A DNA stretch of 64,000 nucleotides. It comes from Candidatus Harpocratesius repetitus. GTDB lineage: Archaea > Asgardarchaeota > Lokiarchaeia > Sigyniarchaeales > Promethearchaeaceae. The notes beneath the pieces were generated by a model. That model ran no database searches. It saw nothing but the letters and a program-made list of their open reading frames with translations, and was not told the DNA's origin. Both the position numbers and the translations under genes were made by a program. Position 1 is the stretch's first letter. Each line of letters starts with the position of its first letter. Location: NCBI GenBank assembly GCA_021498095.1, contig JAIZWK010000001.1, positions 988,448 through 1,052,447 on the forward strand. The letters are read 5' to 3'. Shown here in pieces: positions 35,961 to 43,707 of this stretch.

Positions 35961-37515
35961 CATTAACAATGTAATTGGTTTTTTATGCCTTTTCTGAGCT
36001 TGAAATCATGATAAAACCCGATTTCTTGTTCAAATTCTTTGATACACTTTCAATCTCATTTCATTGGAGAAACACATAATTATTTTAAGAGACAAAGGGA
36101 ATAATTTAAAAGCTAAACTTTCTTACCCTTGGATATGTCTACAAATCTTAGGGGAAATCCATCGGTTGCCACCGATATTGGAAAAATTACTCCCGATCTA
36201 ATTAATCCGCAGTTATTTTTAGATATTGTGAAAGTGATAGATCCTGTGATTTCCCAAAAATTGCCTCAGAAACGAAGTGGATTTTCCTACACCATCTTCG
36301 TTTTATTTGCATGTTGTATGCAAATTTTAAGACTTTCACCACATCATACAGCTGAAATTTTACAAGAAAAGTGTTTTCATGCCCAAATTTCATTTCAATC
36401 CTACTCAATTACAAATTTTTCAAATGGAAAACAACGAAGATATTTCCCTGATCAACCCGCTTTTTCCCGTTGTCTTCAAACACTATCAAAGTTGGATTTA
36501 GTTGAAGAATTTTGGAATTCTGTACTTTTGGCACATATATTAATTCTCAAATCTCTGAAAATTGTAGGTTCAGATCTAAAGTTAATAGCAGATTATACTG
36601 ATACACCTTGCAAGAAAAATGAAAACGATCCATATTGTTTCGGAAAAAAAGAAGGCAAAACAGTTCATCGAACGCTTAGTTTTTCAGTTATTTCAGGTGA
36701 TTTTCATCAAATGATTGCCAATTTCAAGATTAAAAAGCGTCAAGATAAACTCCCTCTGTTTCACAATGTCCATCAGATTCTAGTTTCTAACGGCTTTTCT
36801 ATAAAATATGCTATGCTTGACCGAGGGTTTTATCGTAAAAGAATACTAAAGTTCTTTCAGCAGAAGCACATAACCGTGATTATGCCTGGAAGAAAATGTG
36901 CGCAGACAAAACAAAAAATCATGAACTACTTAAATGGAGTAGGTAAAAGATACTGTAAAGGTATGATTAAGGGTAAATACGTAAAAAAGAAAGGATTTTC
37001 ACCTATTAAATTCGATCTTTTGCTTGTTGCTAAACGCAGATTTAATTTAAAAGAAATCATTCAAGATTTTAATCAAAAGAAGATCAGTGAACAAACCGCC
37101 AGCAGCCGTATTTTTCTCCTAATTGTTATGTTCAGCTCAAAATCTGGCATAAAAACCCTACACGGCAATGAAAATTATATTCGAGATCTCTATCGCCAAA
37201 GATGGTTAATAGAAATCGCATTTCGTGAAATGAATCGGTTAGGTATCGCACAAAAGGTGTAAGATCGCAATATCCGACTGAATATTATGGGAATACGATG
37301 CTTTTTGTACAATATATGGCAGACACAACGATTTCTGATAAAAAGAAACGATCCTACCGCAAAAGAGTTAGAATTGAATGAATTTCTTGGAATGTGCTCA
37401 AATCATCGGTATCCATTATATTTATCATCCATGAGTTGAAAGGAACAATATTATAACAGATTAACGAATAGATTAATCTTATATAGAAGAAAAAGGATCA
37501 ATTACATAGTGAATG
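35961..37515 (+). mobile_element. IS element copy C, mosaic of A-like and B-like sequence
   Basis: 1555 bp with the same inverted ends as copies A and B and a 7-bp target duplication TTATTAA (35954-35960 and 37516-37522). From the left end to about 36518 it is almost identical to copy A, and from there to the right end it follows copy B, including the 3' non-coding part. This indicates recombination or gene conversion between two IS lineages before insertion. Confidence 0.88.
36135..37439 (+). pseudogene. Transposase of IS copy C with one nonsense codon
   Basis: ATG at 36135. The frame is intact through all three catalytic positions (ADYTD, LDRGFY, RWLIEIAFRE), but a TAA at 37260-37262 replaces the CAA of copy A, after IAQKV. 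The frame remains open for about 59 further codons to the normal end (...NHRYPLYLSS). A product about 375 aa long lacking the C-terminal tail might be made; activity is doubtful. Confidence 0.85.
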
Positions 37516-37607
37516 TTATTAAAAAAATCAAAAAAAACATAAGTTTTAAAAAATAGCTTCAGATAGAAGCTTTATAAAATGAAGAATAAATAGGTAATTG
37601 ATAAAAA

Positions 37608-38597
37608 ATGCTCGTGGAATCTTTAAACGATTCTCAATTCAGAAATTTGGTTGATTTTATTTATTTGCGCAGAATTTTAAAATTCTCACTAAAGGGATTA
37701 ATAATTTTATTTAAAAATCCATCAATGGAAATTTCAAAATTTAAAGAATTCAAAGAAGATCGCATCAAGCATTTTCTTTTAATGGGTAAGCAAATTAAGC
37801 TAGATACAGATAAAGAACTCCAAAAATTGTTTAGTTTTGATTTTTCTGATGTAAATTATCGTAAAATCGAATATATGGTAAAATTTTGTATTAAACATAA
37901 TATTTCTATAATCACTCCTAATTCCCAGAAAATCCCACTACTTTTTCAAGAAATTCCTACAATACATAGAGATCTTATCTTTATCAAAGGAATTATTTTG
38001 GAGACTGATATTAAATCATATTCTATTTGTGGAACGCGAAATCCGAGCCAAGATGCAATTGAAAAAACAAGAAGGATTGGAGCATTTTTTGCTGAAAAAG
38101 GTTTTACACTCATAAATGGTTTTGCAAAAGGTATTGATATTGAAAGTTTTAAAGGTGCTCAAACAAAGAAAGGACGATATATCGGAGTTTTAGCTTCAGG
38201 TGTTGAAAATGTATATCCTCCTGAAAATCAAAAGTATATTGATTCAGTAATAAATCATGGGGCTTTGATATCTCAAAGATTAATAGATAGAAGAGTTAAT
38301 CGGCAAGCTTTACAAATGCGAAATAGATTTTCTGCACAATTATCATTAGCAAGTATTTTCATTGAAGGAAATTATAAATCAGGAACAAAATGGCAGTTTA
38401 AATTTGCAAGAGAGGCGAATAAACCCGTTTTTTATTTAGAACCCAAAGATTGGAATCATGAAAATTCTTATATTCCAAGAATGATAAAGGAACAAGGTGG
38501 TTTTGAGATTAAAAATGATCTTTCAAATTTAAATAAAGTTCTTGAGATTTTAGAGAATGAATATAATCAAAAAAGGAGCAAAATTCTCCATGTATAA
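37608..38597 (+). CDS. DprA/Smf-like Rossmann-fold protein, 329 aa
   Basis: ATG at 37608. Residues 1-~120 form a helical (SAM-like) N-terminal region. The DprA core has CGTRNPSQDA (residues 141-150), INGFAKGIDIES (169-180), YIGVLASGVENVYPPENQ (191-208), then MRNRFSAQLS and SGTKWQFKFAREANKPVFYL. This matches the DprA order (SGxARGID; VLxxGxDxxYPxxN; RNR; SG), with SGLARGID altered to NGFAKGID. Housekeeping DprA loads RecA on incoming single-stranded DNA. The coupled phosphoribosyltransferase gene and the accessory setting suggest a transferred competence or defence-associated pair instead. Confidence 0.85.
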   Translation: MLVESLNDSQFRNLVDFIYLRRILKFSLKGLIILFKNPSMEISKFKEFKEDRIKHFLLMGKQIKLDTDKELQKLFSFDFSDVNYRKIEYMVKFCIKHNISIITPNSQKIPLLFQEIPTIHRDLIFIKGIILETDIKSYSICGTRNPSQDAIEKTRRIGAFFAEKGFTLINGFAKGIDIESFKGAQTKKGRYIGVLASGVENVYPPENQKYIDSVINHGALISQRLIDRRVNRQALQMRNRFSAQLSLASIFIEGNYKSGTKWQFKFAREANKPVFYLEPKDWNHENSYIPRMIKEQGGFEIKNDLSNLNKVLEILENEYNQKRSKILHV

Positions 38598-39324
38598 TAA
38601 TTCTATAAAATTTGATTATGGAAAATTTCAATTTCAACCTATAAACTCTGCTACTAATTTAAATTTTATTAGACCAATAGCCATTGGCAGATTTTTCCTA
38701 GATAATAAACCGCAATTAGAAGATTTGAATAAAGAAATCTATGTCTATAATCTTCTTCAAAATAATTATTTAGATTTTATTCAAGAAAATGAATTTGATC
38801 AAATATATTGCTTGGGACCATACTACCCTTACAAAAAATGGAAAAGCAATAACAAAAAAAAATCTGATTGGCCTAATTTTTCATCAATATTATTGAATAC
38901 TAAAACTAAAAAAATGATAGATAATTCATGGCATAATCGAAATGGTAGAATTGAGCAATTAAGAATTCTATCTAATTTTTTTGGTCATTTTATAAAAAAA
39001 GCCAATATTTCATTACATGGAACTATTATTTCAGTTCCAGCAAAACCAAGTTATCCTTTTAATTCTGTTGAATTTATTTCCAATGAGTTTTCTAAAGTAT
39101 TTTCATTACCACAGAAAGAGATATTAATTCGAATATCAGACACTAACAAAGAATTTTACCTAAAACAAGATAGTGAGACTATTCCATCTGAAGTTATTTT
39201 AGTTGATGATTTATTTACTAATGGAGAGACTAAGAGAAAGATATGTGAATTATTAAGAAAAAATGGTGCAAATAAAATAATTATTATTTGTCTTGGTAAA
39301 ACAGACTACTATTTTTATTACTAA
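38590..39324 (+). CDS. ComF-like phosphoribosyltransferase, about 244 aa
   Basis: I chose ATG 38590, which overlaps the DprA-like gene by 8 bases and is preceded by GGAG. An in-frame ATG at 38557 would add 11 residues. The C-terminal part holds the PRPP-binding loop EVILVDDLFTNGETKRKI (about residues 200-217), followed by ANKIIIICLGKTDYYF. The N-terminal part has KPSYPFNSVEFISNEFSKVF, as in ComF-like proteins that retain only the transferase domain. Zinc-finger cysteines are not evident. Translational overlap with a DprA-like gene indicates that the two act together. Confidence 0.75.
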   Translation: MYNNSIKFDYGKFQFQPINSATNLNFIRPIAIGRFFLDNKPQLEDLNKEIYVYNLLQNNYLDFIQENEFDQIYCLGPYYPYKKWKSNNKKKSDWPNFSSILLNTKTKKMIDNSWHNRNGRIEQLRILSNFFGHFIKKANISLHGTIISVPAKPSYPFNSVEFISNEFSKVFSLPQKEILIRISDTNKEFYLKQDSETIPSEVILVDDLFTNGETKRKICELLRKNGANKIIIICLGKTDYYFYY

Positions 39325-39446
39325 TTACATATCTTTTTGCTTATGAATACATAAATGTCACATCTGAGATGATTTTCTAAATTGGGTAGATATTCAAGAG
39401 CATATCTCAAAATATATTATTTTATATTCCTTTAGATTCTCTTTAA

Positions 39447-39749
39447 ATTAAAGAAGAAGATAAAAAAGATAAAATCGCTAAGTTCATTTTTTCAAATGAA
39501 GAGCATGAGATTTTAACGAAAAATCTTCCATTCATCATGCATCTTGATAAAGCAGATCGATCGATCCTGATTGCTACACGAAATAACAAGAGAATTATTC
39601 TCTCTGATGATGGGGGATTAATCTTAGAAACCTATGCCCAAAAATTAAAAGCCTATTTATTTCCCCAATTTCTATTGAATTTAGTCAAACATCTCAAAAA
39701 AAAAACTACTGGAAAAAGATATTACAATGGTTATGATATAATTTTCTAA
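39447..39749 (+). pseudogene. C-terminal remnant of a PIN-domain protein
   Basis: The frame is open from 39447 (after TAA) to 39749, with its first ATG only at 39537. It reads EEHEILTKNLPFIMHLDKAD, then RSILIATRNNKRIILSDDGG, then LETYAQKLKAYLFPQFLLNL. The D...I...A then h-h-S/T-D-D order is that of the second half of a PIN ribonuclease domain. The N-terminal half, with the first catalytic Asp, is missing. If translated from 39537 a 70-aa stub would be made, which would be inactive. Confidence 0.5.
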
Positions 39750-39750
39750 A

Positions 39751-40241
39751 AATAACTTTAGAATTGTTCCCACAGAAACAAGAAAAGAACAAAAAATAAT
39801 TGAATAAATTGCCGGAATTTCAATTATTGGTGTTTTTATAATACCTGGATTCGATAAAAGATATAGTTGGTCTTCGGTTCCTTTATGGTTAGCATTTTCT
39901 GCTGATATAATTTTCTTGATAGGATATTTTCTCTTCTTTATAGTTTTAAAAGAAAATAGTTTTGCAGGAAAGACTGTAAAAATAGATAAAGAAAGACAAA
40001 GAGTAATTACAACGGGACCTTATTCTCACGTAAGACATCCAATGTATTCCGCGATAATTCTTATGTTTGTAATGGCTCCAATTGCTCTTGGATCTTTTTG
40101 GGCTCTAATTTTTTCTGCAATCTTGATTTTAACTATATTCTACCGCATTAAAGATGAAGAGAAAATGTTGATTGAGGAATTGGAAGGTTAAAAAAATGTA
40201 TGGAACATATAAAATATCGACAAATTCCAAAGATTTGGTAA
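39751..40241 (+). pseudogene. Isoprenylcysteine methyltransferase (ICMT/PEMT)-like gene, broken
   Basis: The frame reads FRIVPTETRKEQKIIE, then a TAA, then IAGISIIGVFIIPGFDKRY, and ends ITTGPYSHVRHPMYSAIIL...KMLIEELEG. GPYxxVRHPMY is the signature of the ICMT/phospholipid N-methyltransferase membrane family. The frame breaks after EELEG, and the expected C-terminal tail continues in another frame as LKKCMEHIKYRQIPKIW, then TAA at 40239-40241. One nonsense codon and one frameshift therefore inactivate it. The ATG-started 91-aa frame at 39916 is only its central part. Confidence 0.75.
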
Positions 40242-40546
40242 AAAAATTGAATATATGATAAATATAAAATAAAACAAAGAAAAATGAAAAAACTGAGAAA
40301 AAAAAAGGTAATGAAATCTTCCCTTTTCTTTGGTTTATTACACACAATAGAGATCAATTATTCAACTGTTATTATTATACAACTATTATTCAAAAGCTGC
40401 ATTTTTCTAAATAAGTAAAAAAAAATTAGCCTTAACAATCGCACATGCAATAATAAAGAAATGACAGATTACAATAATAACTAAATATATCCTTTTAAAA
40501 TTTTTTAAATACTTACAATTTATTATATTTTATAGTGAAATAAAAG
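40242..40546. other. Intergenic region without a gene
   Basis: 305 bases of very A/T-rich sequence. The minus-strand frames here are lysine/phenylalanine-type shadows of poly-A and poly-T runs. The 3' part presumably carries the promoter of the toxin-antitoxin pair (TATTATATTTTATAG just before 40547). Confidence 0.5.
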
Positions 40547-40810
40547 ATGTTAAAAAAAGTTATACATACAGAATTGGATTTAGTTATTGCATACAGGTTT
40601 GACCTTATAAAATCTCAGCTTGGTTTAAAAAATGATGGTGAGGTTATTCGGTTTTTAATTTCAGATTTTTTCAATCGCAAAATTAAGCGTGAATATGAAC
40701 GAAATAAAATTCTTGCTAAAAAAGAATATGATAACGAAATTGGATCTATGCTTACAGAATTCATAGATAAATATGGTGACCAATGGCGCCGACTTGGTGA
40801 AGAAAAGTGA
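40547..40810 (+). CDS. Probable ribbon-helix-helix antitoxin, 87 aa
   Basis: ATG at 40547. The N-terminal VIHTELDLVIAYRFDLIKSQLG and NDGEVIRFLISDFF fit a ribbon-helix-helix DNA-binding domain (strand, helix, turn, helix). A charged helical tail (KREYERNKILAKKEYDNEIG) could wrap the toxin. The stop overlaps the next gene's GTG start (GTGA), the tight coupling usual in toxin-antitoxin pairs. Confidence 0.65.
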   Translation: MLKKVIHTELDLVIAYRFDLIKSQLGLKNDGEVIRFLISDFFNRKIKREYERNKILAKKEYDNEIGSMLTEFIDKYGDQWRRLGEEK

Positions 40811-41190
40811 TTAGATGGATTCCTTCAATTGAACTCATCGAAATAATTTATGAAAAACAAATTGGAATCCCTGTGCAATATGATAATATGCAACACTTGG
40901 AATCAGCCTTGGATATGTGCAAGTGGGGAATTCCCTATAAAGAAAAACAACTCTCAGTTTATGAAGGTGCTGCAATCTTGATGCGCAACATTACACAATT
41001 TCATGTTTTTGTAGATGGTTGTAAGCGCATGGGCATCCTTATTTCTTATATATTTTTACGAAAAAATGGTTTTTTATTGGAACCTCAAGATCCAGAAGAA
41101 ATATTTTTGTTCCCCATGGCAGTTGCCCGTGGAAAACTCTCGCTAAAAGAAATACAATCATGGTTTGAGCTGCATTGTAAAAAAATATAA
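40807..41190 (+). CDS. Doc/Fic-family toxin-like protein with altered active-site motif, 127 aa
   Basis: GTG start at 40807, overlapping the antitoxin stop by 4 bases. The size fits Doc. The motif FHVFVDGCKRMGILISYIFL (residues 65-84) aligns with H-x-F-x-D-G-N-K-R-T of Doc proteins. The histidine (66), aspartate (70) and K-R pair (73-74) are kept, but the asparagine is cysteine (72). The N-terminal SVYEGAAILMRNITQ corresponds to the helix before the active loop. Doc phosphorylates EF-Tu; Fic proteins transfer AMP. Here the substitution may change or weaken activity. Confidence 0.75.
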   Translation: MIRWIPSIELIEIIYEKQIGIPVQYDNMQHLESALDMCKWGIPYKEKQLSVYEGAAILMRNITQFHVFVDGCKRMGILISYIFLRKNGFLLEPQDPEEIFLFPMAVARGKLSLKEIQSWFELHCKKI

Positions 41191-41318
41191 TGTTATTCTT
41201 TATGCATAACCAAAGATGATGAAAATTTGCGCCTTAATAATTTAATGATAATTGTATGAATGTTCCTAAATAAATGTCTATTTTGCTAAATCCTTAAAGT
41301 CAGAAAAGTGGAAGACAA

Positions 41319-41675
41319 TTGTTGTATTTTGCAGGAAACACTCGAATATTAGCCGCTTATTTAATTTTACCGATAATTATGATCTTTTTAACACCAATCT
41401 CGTTTAATTTATCAAATATGATTGAATTAAAAGGAATGATAATTATTGAAATAGGATTTCTTATTTTTATTATTATATATTCTCTTACTAGAACATTCGC
41501 TCTTTTCATGAAACAATATGTATCATCCCTGGATCTAGCATTACCCCTTTTTCCCAATGAAGCGGAACGAATGAATGTTTTTTCAACATCCTTTTTAGTG
41601 ATTTTTCTGTTTAGTAAAAATAGATTTTCATTTTTCTTTTTCTCAAAACCTTATATTTTAGTTAAATCATTTTAA
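41319..41675 (+). CDS. Small membrane protein, 118 aa
   Basis: TTG start at 41319; no upstream ATG exists in frame. Two clear hydrophobic segments (ILAAYLILPIIMIFL and MIIIEIGFLIFIIIYSL), then a polar part (SLDLALPLFPNEAERMNVFS) and a hydrophobic, Phe-rich end. Unrecognised. It ends 5 bases before the flavodoxin-ferredoxin gene, so the two are probably cotranscribed. Confidence 0.45.
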   Translation: MLYFAGNTRILAAYLILPIIMIFLTPISFNLSNMIELKGMIIIEIGFLIFIIIYSLTRTFALFMKQYVSSLDLALPLFPNEAERMNVFSTSFLVIFLFSKNRFSFFFFSKPYILVKSF

Positions 41676-41680
41676 TAATT

Positions 41681-42544
41681 ATGAGAATATTGATTCTTTA
41701 TTTTAGTGGTACTGGGAATACAGAATATATTAGCCGTTATATTCAAAATCACCTGTATACTTCTTTTTTAAGTGATCTCCAAGTTGATCGATTTTCTATA
41801 GAATCATTCTCCGTCGATAATATTCAGCAATATGATTTGATTTTTCTCGGTTTTCCCATATATGCTTTGGATGCTCCGAAAAATGTCTATGAATTTGTAA
41901 GAAAACTACCAAATTTAAAAAATAAAGGGATTTTTCTATTCGCAACCATGGGAATTATTGCAGGAAATGCTTTTTATCGATTATATTCATCACTAAAATC
42001 AACTGAAATAATTCATCTTGGAAGCTTTGCTATAAAAATGCCAGGAACTGATGGATTGGCAATGTTAAAATCAACATCACGATATGTTAGAAAAGCTCAA
42101 TCTCGGAATTACTCAAAAATCACTAAACTTGATAAGTATTTCGAAACATTGCCCCAAATTTTTGAAACATTCGAAAAAGAACATTCTTTTATCTCATTCG
42201 CTGTTAAACCTCCTCGATATATAATTGATACATTATTTGGATGGATGTTTCGGATGCTCTATAAATTAATGGAAGGTTCCATTAAAAAGCAATTTTGGGT
42301 TGATGATAACTGCACTAAATGTCAGTTGTGCGTAAAACAATGCCCTGTTAACAATATTCGGTTAGAAGCGGATAGGATTACATTTGGAACAGATTGTATT
42401 GTTTGTTTGCGTTGTATTCATCAATGTCCTACTGAATCAATTCAAATTGGAAAATCCACGATTGGAAAATTTCGATGGCATGGGCCACTTGGAGATTTTC
42501 ATCCATTATCCAATAAAAATAAGGAGAAAAAGGAATCAAACTAA
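41681..42544 (+). CDS. EFR1-type flavodoxin-ferredoxin fusion, 287 aa
   Basis: ATG at 41681. The N-terminal flavodoxin domain carries the FMN phosphate loop YFSGTGNTEYIS (residues 6-17) and LIFLGFPIYALDAPKN. The C-terminal domain has two [4Fe-4S] motifs, CTKCQLCVKQCP (from about residue 210) and CIVCLRCIHQCP. This is the EFR1 family arrangement found in strict anaerobes. Probable soluble electron carrier or reductase; partner unknown. Confidence 0.92.
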   Translation: MRILILYFSGTGNTEYISRYIQNHLYTSFLSDLQVDRFSIESFSVDNIQQYDLIFLGFPIYALDAPKNVYEFVRKLPNLKNKGIFLFATMGIIAGNAFYRLYSSLKSTEIIHLGSFAIKMPGTDGLAMLKSTSRYVRKAQSRNYSKITKLDKYFETLPQIFETFEKEHSFISFAVKPPRYIIDTLFGWMFRMLYKLMEGSIKKQFWVDDNCTKCQLCVKQCPVNNIRLEADRITFGTDCIVCLRCIHQCPTESIQIGKSTIGKFRWHGPLGDFHPLSNKNKEKKESN

Positions 42545-42573
42545 GAAAAAAAGAGTAAGAGAAAAAAGCACTT

Positions 42574-43626
42574 TTAATCAGAATCGTCTGATACTTCTTT
42601 TTCCTGTTGTTTTGTTAATATATCATTTATTCGAATCTCAGCGATATCTCCGCAAATATTACTTATTCTCCGGATTGGTATCAAGTATTCAGTGTCAGGA
42701 TGATCTTCATATATTATTCTTTTAACTTCATCAGCATATTTTTTTATTTTTTCAGTAAGTAACCAGAGTTCCAAGGAGTTTTTACGCCAGAAATAATCTT
42801 GAAGTGTATAAAATGTTTCTCTTGTGCGATATAAATGTTCAAGAATGAAGTGCCTATCATGAAGTGGTTGATTTTTTGTAACTTTAACTAATTTAGTTAT
42901 ATGATCTCCAATTCTTTCAATCAGTCGCGTAGTTTCTGAATAGTGCAGGCATTCGACTGAAGTTACATTAATATTTCTACCTAAACTTGGAAAATTGAGT
43001 ATTTGGTGTACGTATCTTTCTATTGCATATCTGTATTCATCAATTTGATTGTCTTGTTCTTCTAATTGGTCTAATTCATCATTCAAATCAGTGATTGAAT
43101 CTAATTCTTCAACAATTTCAATATAATTATTGATCAATAATCCAACTTTGTTTAGTACCTGCTTACTTAGCACATGAAGATTAACTTCATCAAAGTGTTC
43201 TTCTACGACAATCTCGTTGCGCGTCTCCGATATTACTACCATTCCATAGAGTTTTTGGGTTAACTTATGTATCCTATTCTTGATTTTAGTTGGAATTTTA
43301 TTTTGCTTTCTGACAATTATAGTTCTATAGCCTATAATATAAGCTGTGAGATATAAGTTAAAAAGATATTCTATAAACTGTTCTTCGTCTAATTTCAAAC
43401 CATCGTTTAAGTTTAAATCTAAATCAATAACATAGGTGGTCATTAATTCTGGTGCGGTCATATCTGAGCGAATAAGAAGAGAATCATCAGATAACTGCTT
43501 TAGAAATACCCTCTTATCTTCAGATACTCCATATTTTCGACACCAGCTTTTTGGCAAATAGATATAAAATGATCCCTTAACTTCTTGAACCTTCTTTTGT
43601 TCAAAATGATCGAAACTGTTGCTCAT
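42574..43626 (-). CDS. AbrB-like DNA-binding plus PhoU-like domain regulator, 350 aa
   Basis: I prefer ATG 43626 over a TTG at 43641. Residues ~10-50 (VQEVKGSFYIYLPKSWCRKYGV...DKRVFLKQL) are a SpoVT/AbrB-type swapped-hairpin DNA-binding domain. The rest is helical, with PhoU-like patterns such as SVECLHYSETTRLIERIGDHITKL, where the E...ERIGDH residues normally bind metal. Archaeal proteins of this architecture are thought to regulate phosphate uptake. No phosphate transporter is nearby. It follows the giant membrane-protein gene on the same strand after 81 bases. Confidence 0.85.
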   Translation of the reverse strand: MSNSFDHFEQKKVQEVKGSFYIYLPKSWCRKYGVSEDKRVFLKQLSDDSLLIRSDMTAPELMTTYVIDLDLNLNDGLKLDEEQFIEYLFNLYLTAYIIGYRTIIVRKQNKIPTKIKNRIHKLTQKLYGMVVISETRNEIVVEEHFDEVNLHVLSKQVLNKVGLLINNYIEIVEELDSITDLNDELDQLEEQDNQIDEYRYAIERYVHQILNFPSLGRNINVTSVECLHYSETTRLIERIGDHITKLVKVTKNQPLHDRHFILEHLYRTRETFYTLQDYFWRKNSLELWLLTEKIKKYADEVKRIIYEDHPDTEYLIPIRRISNICGDIAEIRINDILTKQQEKEVSDDSD

Positions 43627-43707
43627 TTTCTGAGGAATCAAAATTAACCATATGGTAAAAAGATAAGTCTTTTGGTAAAGATTATCCTAAAAAAAATGAA
43701 AATAGAT

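Noticed and set aside
40129..40357. Minus-strand frames rich in Phe and Tyr
   Set aside because: Complement of A-rich sequence after the broken methyltransferase gene; no start context or domain.
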